Shown here one piece after another: positions 26,128 to 34,369 of a DNA stretch of 64,000 bases. This DNA is from Candidatus Chryseobacterium colombiense (GTDB lineage: Bacteria > Bacteroidota > Bacteroidia > Flavobacteriales > Weeksellaceae), in the NCBI GenBank assembly GCA_029203185.1, contig CP119310.1, positions 1,798,001 to 1,862,000 of the forward strand, given 5' to 3'. Under the pieces are notes generated by a model that saw only the letters and a program-made list of their open reading frames with translations, ran no database searches and was not told the origin of the DNA. Position numbers and translations under genes: made by a program. Numbering within the stretch: the first letter of the stretch is position 1; the number at the start of each line of letters is the position of its first letter.

Positions 26128-26799
26128 TTATCTATAAATATTAATCTTCTTTATTTTCTTTACATAATCGTATCCCAAAGCTCCTTCTGATAATGTCAGT
26201 TCAATCAATTGATTATTGGAGATATTATCATACAACTCCTTGCTTATACTTAATCTCTCGTCATTATCATATTTTGTTTTAATAAATATTTCATACGATT
26301 TACCGCCCTTTGAGCCATTATTAATGTATTTTTTATTTATTTCAACACTTTCTTGTCTGTCATTTGAAGTAGCGAATTTATAATTAATAAAAACACCCAG
26401 AGATGAAACTAAAAGAGTAAAAAAAATACAAAGACTCAGAATATTATATACCTTTTTAACACTATCAAAACTATAAAAAAATGATAAAACAAAAATTGTC
26501 AAGATATTTAAAATAAGACCTGAAAAGGCTAATTTCCAAAACAATTCATATCCTCCTAACGTATTTTCATAATACTTCCCGAATACAAGAACACAAATTA
26601 ACGCAGGAAGAAAAATATATTCAAATTTTCCGCCAATTAATTTTCTAGATCTTTTAATATTTATTTTTACTATAATATCTGATAAATTATATGACAATAA
26701 AAAAAAACTGGGAATAGAAATAAAAAAATATCCGACTTCTTTTATTGAAGTAAAAATAAGAATGACAGAAAGTAGAATCAATAAAATATTTTTTTTCAT
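26128..26799 (-). CDS. Multi-pass membrane hypothetical protein
   Basis: Not recognised. 223 residues with about five membrane helices in the first 140 residues and a soluble C-terminal domain (about 148-223) rich in Lys, Asn and Tyr, containing NNGSKGGKSYEIFIKTKYDN. The coding sequence is markedly more AT-rich than ung beside it, hinting at a lineage-specific or acquired gene. Eight bases separate it from ung, so they may share a transcript. Confidence 0.7.
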   Translation of the reverse strand: MKKNILLILLSVILIFTSIKEVGYFFISIPSFFLLSYNLSDIIVKINIKRSRKLIGGKFEYIFLPALICVLVFGKYYENTLGGYELFWKLAFSGLILNILTIFVLSFFYSFDSVKKVYNILSLCIFFTLLVSSLGVFINYKFATSNDRQESVEINKKYINNGSKGGKSYEIFIKTKYDNDERLSISKELYDNISNNQLIELTLSEGALGYDYVKKIKKINIYR

Positions 26800-26905
26800 C
26801 GTTTTTTAACTGTTATTTTTTCCATCAACTCATACAAGAAATAGATTATTTCACAAAAAATAATCCAGATAGATTTTTCTTTTTGTCAAAATGACAATTA
26901 AAGCA

Positions 26906-27406
26906 TTATTTTCTCAAGCTAAAAACAAGATTATCCGGAAACCCTTCATCTTCTCTCCCTTCTTCCAACACAAAATCATATTTTAAAAGAAGACCTTTCG
27001 AATTTTCATTGAATTTATTGGTCATAGCAACCATCTCCTGCAAATGTAAATCATTAAAAGCAAAATCCAACACCGCCTTCAACGCCTCAGACATGATTCC
27101 CTGCCTGTGATAATCGGGCAATAATTCGTAACCGACTTCAGCTACTTTTCGATCTTCAGAAAAATTGTACAGGCAAATGGTTCCGATAATATTGGATTGA
27201 CTTTCTAAAGAAACTCCCCAATAAAAAGATTGGTTATTTTTAGTTTTTTCTTTAATGGTTAAAATAAACTGAAGCGCATCATAATTATTTTTCGGAGAAT
27301 TTCTCTGCACAAATTGATTAATGACCTCATTACTTCGAATTTTAAAAATATCTTCAACGTAATTTTCGTTGATTTCCTTCAATATAAGACGTTCAGTTTT
27401 AATCAT
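26906..27406 (-). CDS. GNAT family N-acetyltransferase (RimJ/RimL type)
   Basis: A 166-residue acetyltransferase of the RimJ/RimL group: N-terminal TERLILKEI, central GTICLYNF and the acetyl-CoA pyrophosphate loop in LLPDYHRQGIMSEALKAVLDF, ending with NENSKGLLLKYDFVLEE. Substrate (protein N-terminus or small amine) unknown. Its ATG overlaps the end of the next upstream gene by eight bases. Confidence 0.88.
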   Translation of the reverse strand: MIKTERLILKEINENYVEDIFKIRSNEVINQFVQRNSPKNNYDALQFILTIKEKTKNNQSFYWGVSLESQSNIIGTICLYNFSEDRKVAEVGYELLPDYHRQGIMSEALKAVLDFAFNDLHLQEMVAMTNKFNENSKGLLLKYDFVLEEGREDEGFPDNLVFSLRK

Positions 27407-27926
27407 TTTTATAATGTTTCATTTGATATTTTATATTCTCAAGAGAATGATATTGCTCTTTATGCAGTTTTCCTAAATTATAACTTTCTTCATCAAAACA
27501 GCTTATAAAAGCCTCTATGAAAGCTCTTCCATACGTGTTTTTTCTGAAACTATCAATCACATCAAAACCTATAAATGTAATTTCAAAAACAAAATTCAAA
27601 CTTTTCCCTTTTAATGCAGAAATATATAATGTAATAAAATTTGCATAATTTTTAATTTCCTCTATGTGAATATCGTAAAGTTCTTTGGGAAATAAGTTTT
27701 CGTCAACCTTCCAATCGATGTATGAAGTATAGTCTTCCAGAGAACTTGTATTTATTTCTCTTTTGTAATTTTCTAATTCATAAAGATTAAATTCAATAAA
27801 GGCATATTGATGATGTTTTCTGTATTTCTGCATACCATGCCGCTTTTCCAGGTTCCAATCAATAATCTTATCATTGATGACAAACACTCTTTGAGAATTG
27901 TAAATTTTTTGATCAATACTTTCCAT
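27399..27926 (-). CDS. Hypothetical protein
   Basis: A 175-residue soluble protein that I do not recognise, acidic and aromatic-rich (many Tyr, Phe), without signal peptide or membrane helix. No catalytic motif stands out. It overlaps the GNAT gene by eight bases, so the pair is probably co-translated, and an exact -7 element lies 41 bases upstream on the minus strand. AT-rich like the neighbouring membrane protein gene. Confidence 0.7.
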   Translation of the reverse strand: MESIDQKIYNSQRVFVINDKIIDWNLEKRHGMQKYRKHHQYAFIEFNLYELENYKREINTSSLEDYTSYIDWKVDENLFPKELYDIHIEEIKNYANFITLYISALKGKSLNFVFEITFIGFDVIDSFRKNTYGRAFIEAFISCFDEESYNLGKLHKEQYHSLENIKYQMKHYKND

Positions 27927-27967
27927 TTTTTATAATTTTTTTTCAATTATAAATTTTGTAAATATCT

Positions 27968-27975
27968 CAAATATA
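27968..27975 (-). promoter_or_regulatory. -7 promoter element before hypothetical-GNAT pair
   Basis: Minus-strand TATATTTG, exact TAnnTTTG, 41 bases before the ATG at 27926. It lies only 22 bases from the divergent mutS2 -7 element. Confidence 0.5.
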
Positions 27976-27997
27976 CGTAATAATCACATTTTCTCAC

Positions 27998-28005
27998 TAA
28001 ATTTG
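27998..28005 (+). promoter_or_regulatory. -7 promoter element before mutS2
   Basis: TAAATTTG, exact TAnnTTTG, four bases before the GTG start at 28010, so the message would be leaderless. Confidence 0.6.
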
Positions 28006-28009
28006 CAGT

Positions 28010-30157
28010 GTGTATATAAATAAAGAAGATTTAAACGAATTAGAGTTTCCGCAATTGCTCGCGGAAATTTCTCCCTTTGCGTATTCTCCGAAAACAAGAG
28101 AAAAAATTCTTCAACTTCGTCCGATGGAAATTGACGAGGCAGAACTTTCATTGAAAAAAACTTCCGAATATCTATCGAGTTTTGAAAGTTCAAATGCGAT
28201 TCCTTTTGATGAATATGAAGATATTGAAAGTGAGCTTAAGCTCATGTTGATCGAAAACTATCGTCTTGAAAATTCCGCTTTCATCAAAATAAAAACACTT
28301 ACGGAACAAATCGGGAAACTGCAGAAGTTTTTCCCAACCATGCCTGAAACTTTTCCTACCTTAATTCAGGATGTTTCTGTATTGGAATTCAAAAAAGAAA
28401 TTATTGATAAAGTTGATAAAGTTTTTAACCGTTTTGGTGAAGTAAAAAGTGAAGCTTCTCCCATTTTAAAAGCTTTGAGAGCAGAAATACAAGTTGCTAA
28501 AAAAGCCATTCAGGAAAATTTCAACAAAGCTTTGTTCAATTACGGGCAGAGTGACTTTTTGGATGATATTCGTGAAACGATTATTGATGATCAGAGAGTT
28601 TTGGCAGTAAAGTCTGCCTATAAGAAAAGAGTTGCCGGAAGAGTTTTAGGACTTTCAAAAACGGGTTCTATCACCTACATGCAGCCGGATTCTGTAGTAA
28701 AGCATCATTTTAAACTTAAAGAAAGCGAAGAAGAAGAGAAAAAGGAAATTGACAAAATCCTGAGGAAATTAACCGCTGAACTGGCGGAATTCCAACCTCA
28801 GCTTTGGAGATATCAGAAATATATTTTCGATCTTGATTTAACAAGAGCAAAAGCCAAGTTTGCAGAATTAATCAATGGAGTTTTACCGAAAATCAACCGT
28901 CATAAAACGCTACGGTTAAAAGAGGCTTACCATCCTTTATTATTTTTAAGAAACAAAGCGGAAAACAAAACCATTTTCCCTCAAACCCTTACTTTAACGG
29001 ATCAAAACAGAATTATCTGTATTTCCGGACCGAATGCGGGAGGAAAATCGATTACATTGAAAACCGTCGGATTGCTTCAATTGATGATTCAAAGCGGAAT
29101 TTTGGTTCCGACGCATCCGAAATCCGAAATGTTTTTCTTCGATAAGATCATGACCGATATTGGTGATAATCAATCTATTGAAAATCATCTTTCGACCTAT
29201 TCATCAAGGTTAAAGAAAATGGGCGGAATCATCCGTGAAGCTGATGCTGAAACGTTGTTATTGATTGATGAATTTGGAACAGGTTCCGATCCTGAATTAG
29301 GTGGTGCTTTGGCAGAAAGTTTCCTTGAATTTTTCTATGATAAGAAGAGTTTCGCAATCATTACAACGCACTACACCAACATAAAATTGGTTGTGGAACA
29401 ACTTCCACACGCGGAAAATGCAGCCATGTTGTTTAATGAGGAAACGCTGGAACCTATGTACAAACTGGAAGTGGGACAGGCGGGAAGTTCATTTACTTTT
29501 GAGGTGGCGGAAAAGAATAAAATTCCAAGATTTATCATTCATTCTGCGAAGAAAAAAGTGGAGCATGATATTGTGAACCTTGATAAAACGATCGTGAAAC
29601 TTCAGCAGGAAAAATATGAGGTGGAAAAACTGAAAACGGATCTTGCAGAAAGAAAAGAATCCGTAGAAGACAAGCGTGATAACCTGCAAAAATTGAATGA
29701 ACAGCTTCAGCAAAAATTGTTCAATTTCCAGAAACTGTATGAAGAAGAGCATCGAAAACTGCAGTTTGGAAACAAGATTGAAGCTTTTATAGACAGTTAT
29801 GTAAAAGGGAAATCCAGAAAGGACGTCGTAAAAGATTTTGTGAAGATTCTGGAACAGGAAAAGTTCAGGAAAATCGGAGCAGATAAAGATGAAAGTAAGC
29901 GTCTTCAGGTGGTGAAGAGAAAGATCACCCAACAGTTGAAGAAAGAAGAAGTTATTGAAAAAATAACTGAAACCAACGAAAAGCTTGAAGAAAAACGCAA
30001 AACCGACCGTGCTCTTTGGATGAAAGTCGGACAACGTGTTCGTATCACAGGAAGTACAAGTGTCGGAACAATTGAAAAAATTTCAAGAAATAAAGTGATC
30101 GTCAATTACGGAACGTTCAAAACAACCATTGATGCTGATGAACTGGAAAGGATTTAA
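28010..30157 (+). CDS. mutS2: MutS2-type DNA-binding ATPase lacking the Smr domain
   Basis: MutS2 homologue (715 residues) with core helices, Walker A GPNAGGKS (about 339-346), Walker B LLLIDEFGTGSDPELGGALAE near 418 and a long coiled-coil clamp (about 515-640). It ends in a small KOW-like beta domain (GQRVRITGSTSVGTIEKI) with no C-terminal Smr nuclease domain, which the classical ~780-residue MutS2 has; the role is therefore probably ribosome rescue or DNA-structure binding rather than nicking. GTG start chosen: MYINKEDLNELEFPQ is the natural beginning and the -7 element forbids a longer protein. Confidence 0.9.
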   Translation: MYINKEDLNELEFPQLLAEISPFAYSPKTREKILQLRPMEIDEAELSLKKTSEYLSSFESSNAIPFDEYEDIESELKLMLIENYRLENSAFIKIKTLTEQIGKLQKFFPTMPETFPTLIQDVSVLEFKKEIIDKVDKVFNRFGEVKSEASPILKALRAEIQVAKKAIQENFNKALFNYGQSDFLDDIRETIIDDQRVLAVKSAYKKRVAGRVLGLSKTGSITYMQPDSVVKHHFKLKESEEEEKKEIDKILRKLTAELAEFQPQLWRYQKYIFDLDLTRAKAKFAELINGVLPKINRHKTLRLKEAYHPLLFLRNKAENKTIFPQTLTLTDQNRIICISGPNAGGKSITLKTVGLLQLMIQSGILVPTHPKSEMFFFDKIMTDIGDNQSIENHLSTYSSRLKKMGGIIREADAETLLLIDEFGTGSDPELGGALAESFLEFFYDKKSFAIITTHYTNIKLVVEQLPHAENAAMLFNEETLEPMYKLEVGQAGSSFTFEVAEKNKIPRFIIHSAKKKVEHDIVNLDKTIVKLQQEKYEVEKLKTDLAERKESVEDKRDNLQKLNEQLQQKLFNFQKLYEEEHRKLQFGNKIEAFIDSYVKGKSRKDVVKDFVKILEQEKFRKIGADKDESKRLQVVKRKITQQLKKEEVIEKITETNEKLEEKRKTDRALWMKVGQRVRITGSTSVGTIEKISRNKVIVNYGTFKTTIDADELERI

Positions 30158-30654
30158 TGGAAATGATAACGGTAAACACTCATATTACTTTTAAGGATTT
30201 TCTGATGTTTAATGTAAAAAATTCATTGACAAGGATTCTTGTTTTCCCATTATTAGCTTTGGTCTTTTTTATGATAAAGCAATGTATGGAAGAAAGTGAT
30301 GAGAGCAATATTTTAGGATCTGCTTCGATGTGGTTTCTTGTTGTATTTCTTTTCATCGTTATTCGTTCGTACTTCCGTTTAAAGAGTGCTTTTTATTCGA
30401 ATAAGAAGATCCAGGAAAATATTTCTTATACATTTACTGATGAAAATATTCTGAACAAAGGAGAAACTTTTGAAGGAGAATTTGGCTGGGATACGGTTTA
30501 CAAGGTTAAAGAAAACAAAGAGTGGTTTTTAATTTACCAAAGTGCTCATGTCATGAATATGGTTCCGAAAAAACACTTTACAAAAGATCAGATTTCAGAG
30601 CTTAGAAGTATCATCAGAAATAATCATGTGAAGGCAAAGCTTAGAAATGATTAA
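30157..30654 (+). CDS. YcxB family membrane protein
   Basis: A 165-residue protein with two membrane helices (about 22-42 and 53-73) and a C-terminal YcxB-like domain; WDTVYKVKENKEWFLIYQS and MVPKKHF are typical of that domain. Function unknown. Its ATG shares one base with the mutS2 stop (TAATG), so it is translationally coupled to mutS2, and a terminator follows directly. Confidence 0.82.
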   Translation: MEMITVNTHITFKDFLMFNVKNSLTRILVFPLLALVFFMIKQCMEESDESNILGSASMWFLVVFLFIVIRSYFRLKSAFYSNKKIQENISYTFTDENILNKGETFEGEFGWDTVYKVKENKEWFLIYQSAHVMNMVPKKHFTKDQISELRSIIRNNHVKAKLRND

Positions 30655-30668
30655 AAATCAGTTTGAAT

Positions 30669-30702
30669 AAAAAAAGAGCGCCTTAATTGACGCTCTCTTT
30701 TT
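30669..30702. terminator. Bidirectional terminator after ycxB-like gene
   Basis: AGAGCG and CGCTCT arms around a ten-base loop with A tract before and TTTTTTATTTTTT after; lies between convergent genes. Confidence 0.75.
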
Positions 30703-31742
30703 TATTTTTTGATGAATTTTAATTTCATAGAATTTATCTGAATAAAATAAACTCCTTTTAATAAGCGACTAACATTTACAGTTTTATTTTTAATTTTTAC
30801 TCCACTTATTTTTTGCCCGGCTGCATTATAAATTTCAAAATCTGAATCGGAAGTAATTCCTGAAATATTTAGAATGTCGGAAACAGGATTGGGATAAATA
30901 TTTACCTCTTCTATTTTTTTTAATTCATTGATCGCTAAGTTACTCGAAATAAAATTCACTAAGTAATCTTCAGTTTCACCATACGTATAAATACCACACC
31001 CTGTTGAAGACATCACAGAACTTACCAAAACTCTCATTGTAGTTCCACATACACCATTAATAGCTGCAAGAGGAACATTAAAATTCGCAGAGACAGGTGT
31101 AGAAGTATTTCCCGAGGTCTCCATAATTTTTTCAGAACTTTCAAAAGTTCCGTTTGCGTTGAAATCTATCCATGCACTTACCGTTGTTGCTACAGCCTGA
31201 GTACCAGTCCAACTTGCATTTACAGAAAGAATATTTCCTACACTTCCAACATTGAGATTAATTTTCCGTGCAGAATCTCCCCGATAATCCATATAATTCA
31301 AAGCATTTGAATTACTTATCATTTGAAGAGCCCCTACTGGCGTAACCGTGACATTAGATATATGAACTAAATTAGAGTCTGTAGAAGCTGATTGACAATA
31401 TTTATAAAAAGTAGTAAAAGTTACAATATTAGAAGTATCTCCTGTTGCTGTTTCTTTTATGCGAACTTCATAAGATGTGCAGGGTATGAGCGTAACAAGA
31501 TTTATAATATTTACGTTCGTATAAAAGAATGCCCATGCATTAGAACCAACAGGCCTAAATTCTACTGTAAAATTACTAACCCCAGCTATAGCATCCCAAG
31601 ATACTGTTGCTGTACTGGTAGTAACTGTAGATACATTAACATTTGTTGGCACCGTAAAAGCTATTTGAGCTTTTTCTTCCAAAGTTTTGGCCTGAAAAAG
31701 TACTGTTGCAAATAATAAAATGAAAAGTAAATTTTTTATCAT
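30702..31742 (-). CDS. T9SS type A sorting domain protein with FN3 and GEVED domains
   Basis: Secreted 346-residue protein: signal peptide (about 1-19), fibronectin type III domain (about 31-112), GEVED domain (about 186-264, containing AWIDFNANGTFESSE and YGETEDYLVNF) and a C-terminal type A sorting signal (275-346) with NIYPNPVSDILNIS and LLKGVYFIQI. It is therefore cargo for the T9SS represented by porU-porV in this window. Binding role, for example adhesion or glycan contact, is plausible but not shown; no catalytic domain is present. Confidence 0.9.
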   Translation of the reverse strand: MIKNLLFILLFATVLFQAKTLEEKAQIAFTVPTNVNVSTVTTSTATVSWDAIAGVSNFTVEFRPVGSNAWAFFYTNVNIINLVTLIPCTSYEVRIKETATGDTSNIVTFTTFYKYCQSASTDSNLVHISNVTVTPVGALQMISNSNALNYMDYRGDSARKINLNVGSVGNILSVNASWTGTQAVATTVSAWIDFNANGTFESSEKIMETSGNTSTPVSANFNVPLAAINGVCGTTMRVLVSSVMSSTGCGIYTYGETEDYLVNFISSNLAINELKKIEEVNIYPNPVSDILNISGITSDSDFEIYNAAGQKISGVKIKNKTVNVSRLLKGVYFIQINSMKLKFIKK

Positions 31743-31824
31743 ATTTTATTTTTATTGAAATATTAAATAAAAATAAATATTTTTTCTTTATCATTACCTG
31801 TTATAAAATCAAAATACCCATTAA

Positions 31825-32106
31825 ATGATTCGGGATTTAAAAATTCTTACCATCTTTTATATAAAACTGCTTATTCCCGCCATTCTATTTTCTTTACTCG
31901 TAAATATACAGCTTGGTTTCACTGTCGGTAATTTCGGATTTTGTTTTCTTTTATTTTTACCAACCTTACACTTTTTGATCTATGAGGTAAGGTTAAAAGA
32001 TGAGTATTATTTTTATGCTAATTTCGGATTTTCAAGATTATTGCTTTGGATTTTCACCGTTATATTAAGTCTAATTGTAAATATTAGTTGTCAGTTTTAT
32101 GCATAA
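31825..32106 (+). CDS. Small membrane protein paired with an ABC ATPase
   Basis: 93 residues with three predicted membrane helices (about 9-27, 32-51 and 68-89) and almost no soluble part. I do not recognise the family. Its end overlaps the start of the ABC ATPase gene by eight bases, so it is very likely the membrane partner of that ATPase, although it is much smaller than a normal ABC permease. Confidence 0.7.
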   Translation: MIRDLKILTIFYIKLLIPAILFSLLVNIQLGFTVGNFGFCFLLFLPTLHFLIYEVRLKDEYYFYANFGFSRLLLWIFTVILSLIVNISCQFYA

Positions 32107-32761
32107 ATTACATGTAGACAGTCTCACGAAATCTTTTGATGGAAATAATATCTTAAAAGATGTTTATATCAGCTGCGAGACAGGAAAAGTTGTCGGAATC
32201 CTAGGAAGAAACGGTACCGGAAAATCAACTTTACTCAAAATAATTTTCGGAACATTGAAAGGAGATTATCAGTATATAAGAGTGGATAATAAAGTTCTTC
32301 AGGATCAATGGGACAGAAAAGATAAAATTGCCTATCTGCCACAAGATTTCTTCCTTCCAAAAAGTGTTAAGATTAAAAAATTAATCCCCATTTTCTGTAA
32401 CAGTGAAAATTCGAAAAAATTAATGGAATTAGATCTGATGAAACCTTTTCTCGATGAAACGTCAAGAAATCTTTCAGGAGGTGAAAAAAAAATTATGGAA
32501 GTTTTGTTAATTATTTTTTCTGACTCCAAATTCATTTTGCTGGATGAACCCTTCAACGGATTGTCCCCTAAAATGACCAGTGAAATGCAAAAGCTTATTA
32601 AAGAACAATCAAAAGAGAAAGGAATAATTATTTCAGATCACCGCTATCAGGAAGTACTGGATATTTCAGATGAAGTTTATCTGCTTTCTGATTCTCATTT
32701 AAAACCCATTAAAGATTTAAAAGAATTGCAACGCTATAATTACCTTCCGAAAAGTATTTAA
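32099..32761 (+). CDS. ABC transporter ATP-binding protein
   Basis: A 220-residue nucleotide-binding subunit with every required motif: Walker A GRNGTGKST (36-44), Q-loop PQDFF, signature LSGGEK (125-130), Walker B FILLDE (145-150) and switch histidine H181. Fold resembles LptB/LivF-type ATPases. No standard permease is next to it; only the overlapping 93-residue membrane protein. Substrate unknown. Translational coupling to that protein argues for a compact two-part transporter or mechanotransmitter. Confidence 0.88.
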   Translation: MHKLHVDSLTKSFDGNNILKDVYISCETGKVVGILGRNGTGKSTLLKIIFGTLKGDYQYIRVDNKVLQDQWDRKDKIAYLPQDFFLPKSVKIKKLIPIFCNSENSKKLMELDLMKPFLDETSRNLSGGEKKIMEVLLIIFSDSKFILLDEPFNGLSPKMTSEMQKLIKEQSKEKGIIISDHRYQEVLDISDEVYLLSDSHLKPIKDLKELQRYNYLPKSI

Positions 32762-32765
32762 TTTA

Positions 32766-32773
32766 TATATTTG
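32766..32773 (+). promoter_or_regulatory. -7 promoter element before secreted hypothetical gene
   Basis: TATATTTG, exact TAnnTTTG, 21 bases before the ATG at 32795. An in-frame TTG lies inside this element (32771), so it is not the start. Confidence 0.55.
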
Positions 32774-32794
32774 AACTATCAAAAAATTTTTAAG

Positions 32795-33592
32795 ATGATT
32801 TCTCTGAACAAAGCATTTTGTATCTCTATCTTCAGTATTTTTTCTTTAGCTTCTGTAAAAGCTCAGAATAAGGTACCTTTCGGAGTGGTAAAAGCTGAGG
32901 AAGGCTATGCAATGGTGCGTGTTCATAAGGATGATTACCGAAAAATCGTTGATAAAATCCGTATGAAAACCGGTGACGTATTTGTCTACGTAAAGCCAGC
33001 TCCGGGAGAAACAGAATGGATATGGATCAAATATCCGGAAAAAGATGATACAGACAAGCCTTTTGTAAGATACGACAGCATTACAAAGGAAGGGATGGTG
33101 AATAAAAACCGCATTGTTTTTGTAGACCAGCTACCTAAATTCACTCCTTCTAAATCTAAAAACGGAAAATCTTTAATTTTCACAGACGATACGAACCTTA
33201 AAATCCCCAGCAACCAAAGAAGTAAAGTCATTATTGATATTTATCCTTCTTATGCCCATATTAAGAAGCAGGAAAAAGATGCTGAAGGAAATATCATTAA
33301 AATTGATAAACAGAAAACATGGGGAATCGGAAAAGAGCTTCCTGAGGGAATGACTGAAATAAAGTCTATCCGTGTACAGCAACCTGGAAGAGGTTCTGTT
33401 TTTGTAAGAGATGCCATCAAAAATCTGTTTCAGCCTACCATGGATTTTGACAAGGTTGGAGTTACTGCTTTGGATCAGGATCACATCTTTTTATACATGA
33501 TTAATGGTTCCGGAGAAAACCGGTATGTCACTTTCTGGTCTATCAGACAAGGAGCGGCAATCAGTCAGATTATTTACAAAAACCCTGAATAA
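32795..33592 (+). CDS. Secreted hypothetical protein
   Basis: A 265-residue protein with signal peptide (about 1-24 from this ATG, ending VKAQ) and a largely beta-sheet mature part; no recognised domain. Repeated acidic/basic turns such as KVPFGVVKAEEGYAMVRVHK and a C-terminal GENRYVTFWSIRQGAA are noted. The frame is open eight codons further upstream, but that stretch contains the promoter element, so the ATG at 32795 is used. It ends just before the riboswitch region. Confidence 0.75.
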   Translation: MISLNKAFCISIFSIFSLASVKAQNKVPFGVVKAEEGYAMVRVHKDDYRKIVDKIRMKTGDVFVYVKPAPGETEWIWIKYPEKDDTDKPFVRYDSITKEGMVNKNRIVFVDQLPKFTPSKSKNGKSLIFTDDTNLKIPSNQRSKVIIDIYPSYAHIKKQEKDAEGNIIKIDKQKTWGIGKELPEGMTEIKSIRVQQPGRGSVFVRDAIKNLFQPTMDFDKVGVTALDQDHIFLYMINGSGENRYVTFWSIRQGAAISQIIYKNPE

Positions 33593-33607
33593 TCCCTTAA
33601 TTATTCT

Positions 33608-33615
33608 TATTTTTG
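33608..33615 (+). promoter_or_regulatory. -7 promoter element before cobalamin riboswitch
   Basis: TATTTTTG, exact TAnnTTTG, about 40 bases before the aptamer begins. Confidence 0.5.
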
Positions 33616-33654
33616 CTTCCGAAAAAGTTTTACAGCTTTATTCATCATAGAAAT

Positions 33655-33805
33655 TGGTTCTGCTTAGCTGCTGATTAAAAGGGAATCGTGTGAAAATCAC
33701 GAACTGTCGCGCAACTGTAAGTAACTGAAGTCTTTATTAAAAATCCACTGTGCAACAGCATGGGAAGGAAATAAAGATGTTATGAGTCAGGAGACCTGCC
33801 TTTTC
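33655..33805 (+). promoter_or_regulatory. Cobalamin (B12) riboswitch
   Basis: Shows the conserved elements in order: AAAAGGGAA, a GTG-to-CAC hairpin (GTGTGAAAATCAC), the GCGCAACTGTAA segment, ATCCACTG, CATGGGAAGG, and the B12 box GAGTCAGGAGACCTGCC at 33784-33800. The aptamer is complete. The next gene is a thioesterase and not a cobalamin transporter or enzyme, which is unexpected for this riboswitch. Confidence 0.88.
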
Positions 33806-33930
33806 TTTAAACAAAAAACTTTCGCGATCTGAAGTTTATTGATCTGATGGATTTTAACAGGAATATCTATGTTCCTGCTATTCTTCTGTTATTTTAATCT
33901 ATTTCATCTCGCTTTAATTAATAATGAAAT

Positions 33931-34314
33931 ATGACTACAGAAGAAAGAATTGAAGCATCAGAAACCCGAATTTTCAAAGCAGTTTTCCCCAACACAACCA
34001 ATCATTACGATACGCTTTTCGGAGGTACAGCGATGCAACTCATGGATGAAGTGGCTTTTATTGCAGCTACACGATTTGCAAGAAAGCGTGTGGTAACCGT
34101 AAGCAGTGATAAAATTGATTTTAAAAGATCTATTCCCGCAGGAACGATTGTTGAACTGATCGGAAAAGTTGCTCACGTCGGAAAAACAAGTATGAAAGTT
34201 AATGTTGAAATCTATACGGAACAGATGTATTCCTATGAAAGAGAAAGGGCTATTGTAGGGGATTTTACTTTTGTAGCCATTGATGAATTTAAGAAACCAA
34301 TCTCAATATTATAA
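33931..34314 (+). CDS. Hotdog-fold acyl-CoA thioesterase
   Basis: A 127-residue hotdog thioesterase of the cytosolic acyl-CoA type (YciA/BACH-like): NHYDTLFGGTAMQLMDEVAF includes the conserved substrate loop and acidic residue, and RKRVVTVSSDKIDFKRSI is family-typical. It hydrolyses acyl-CoA thioesters; chain length unknown. It is the first gene after the cobalamin riboswitch and is followed by two strong GC-rich hairpins. Confidence 0.9.
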   Translation: MTTEERIEASETRIFKAVFPNTTNHYDTLFGGTAMQLMDEVAFIAATRFARKRVVTVSSDKIDFKRSIPAGTIVELIGKVAHVGKTSMKVNVEIYTEQMYSYERERAIVGDFTFVAIDEFKKPISIL

Positions 34315-34316
34315 AA

Positions 34317-34345
34317 GTTTCCGGCGACCTGCGGTCGCCGGAAAC
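34317..34345 (-). terminator. GC-rich hairpin 1 (minus-strand terminator)
   Basis: GTTTCCGGCGACC (34317-34329) and its perfect inverse (34333-34345) around TGC form a 13-pair stem. On the minus strand it is followed by TTTTAT, so it probably ends the HD-domain gene. Confidence 0.75.
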
Positions 34346-34369
34346 CATATTTTCGTCATGTTTATTATG

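Larger units (their letters stand above)
33593..33930 (+). other. 338-base leader region with riboswitch
   Basis: Holds a -7 element (33608-33615), a cobalamin riboswitch (about 33655-33805), a weak hairpin (33858-33877, CAGGAA/TTCCTG, followed by T-rich sequence) and then the ATG of the acyl-CoA thioesterase. No intact protein gene lies between. Confidence 0.7.

Noticed and set aside
26884..26897. Match to the palindromic repeat family near GTCAAAATGAC
   Set aside because: Only short ends agree; inner blocks AGAATCT and GATTCTTCA are absent.
29489..30034. 181-codon minus-strand frame opposite mutS2
   Set aside because: Phe/Leu-rich mirror of the coiled-coil coding region; no start context or known domain.
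32771..32773. TTG start for the secreted protein at 32795
   Set aside because: The TTG is the end of an exact TATATTTG promoter element.
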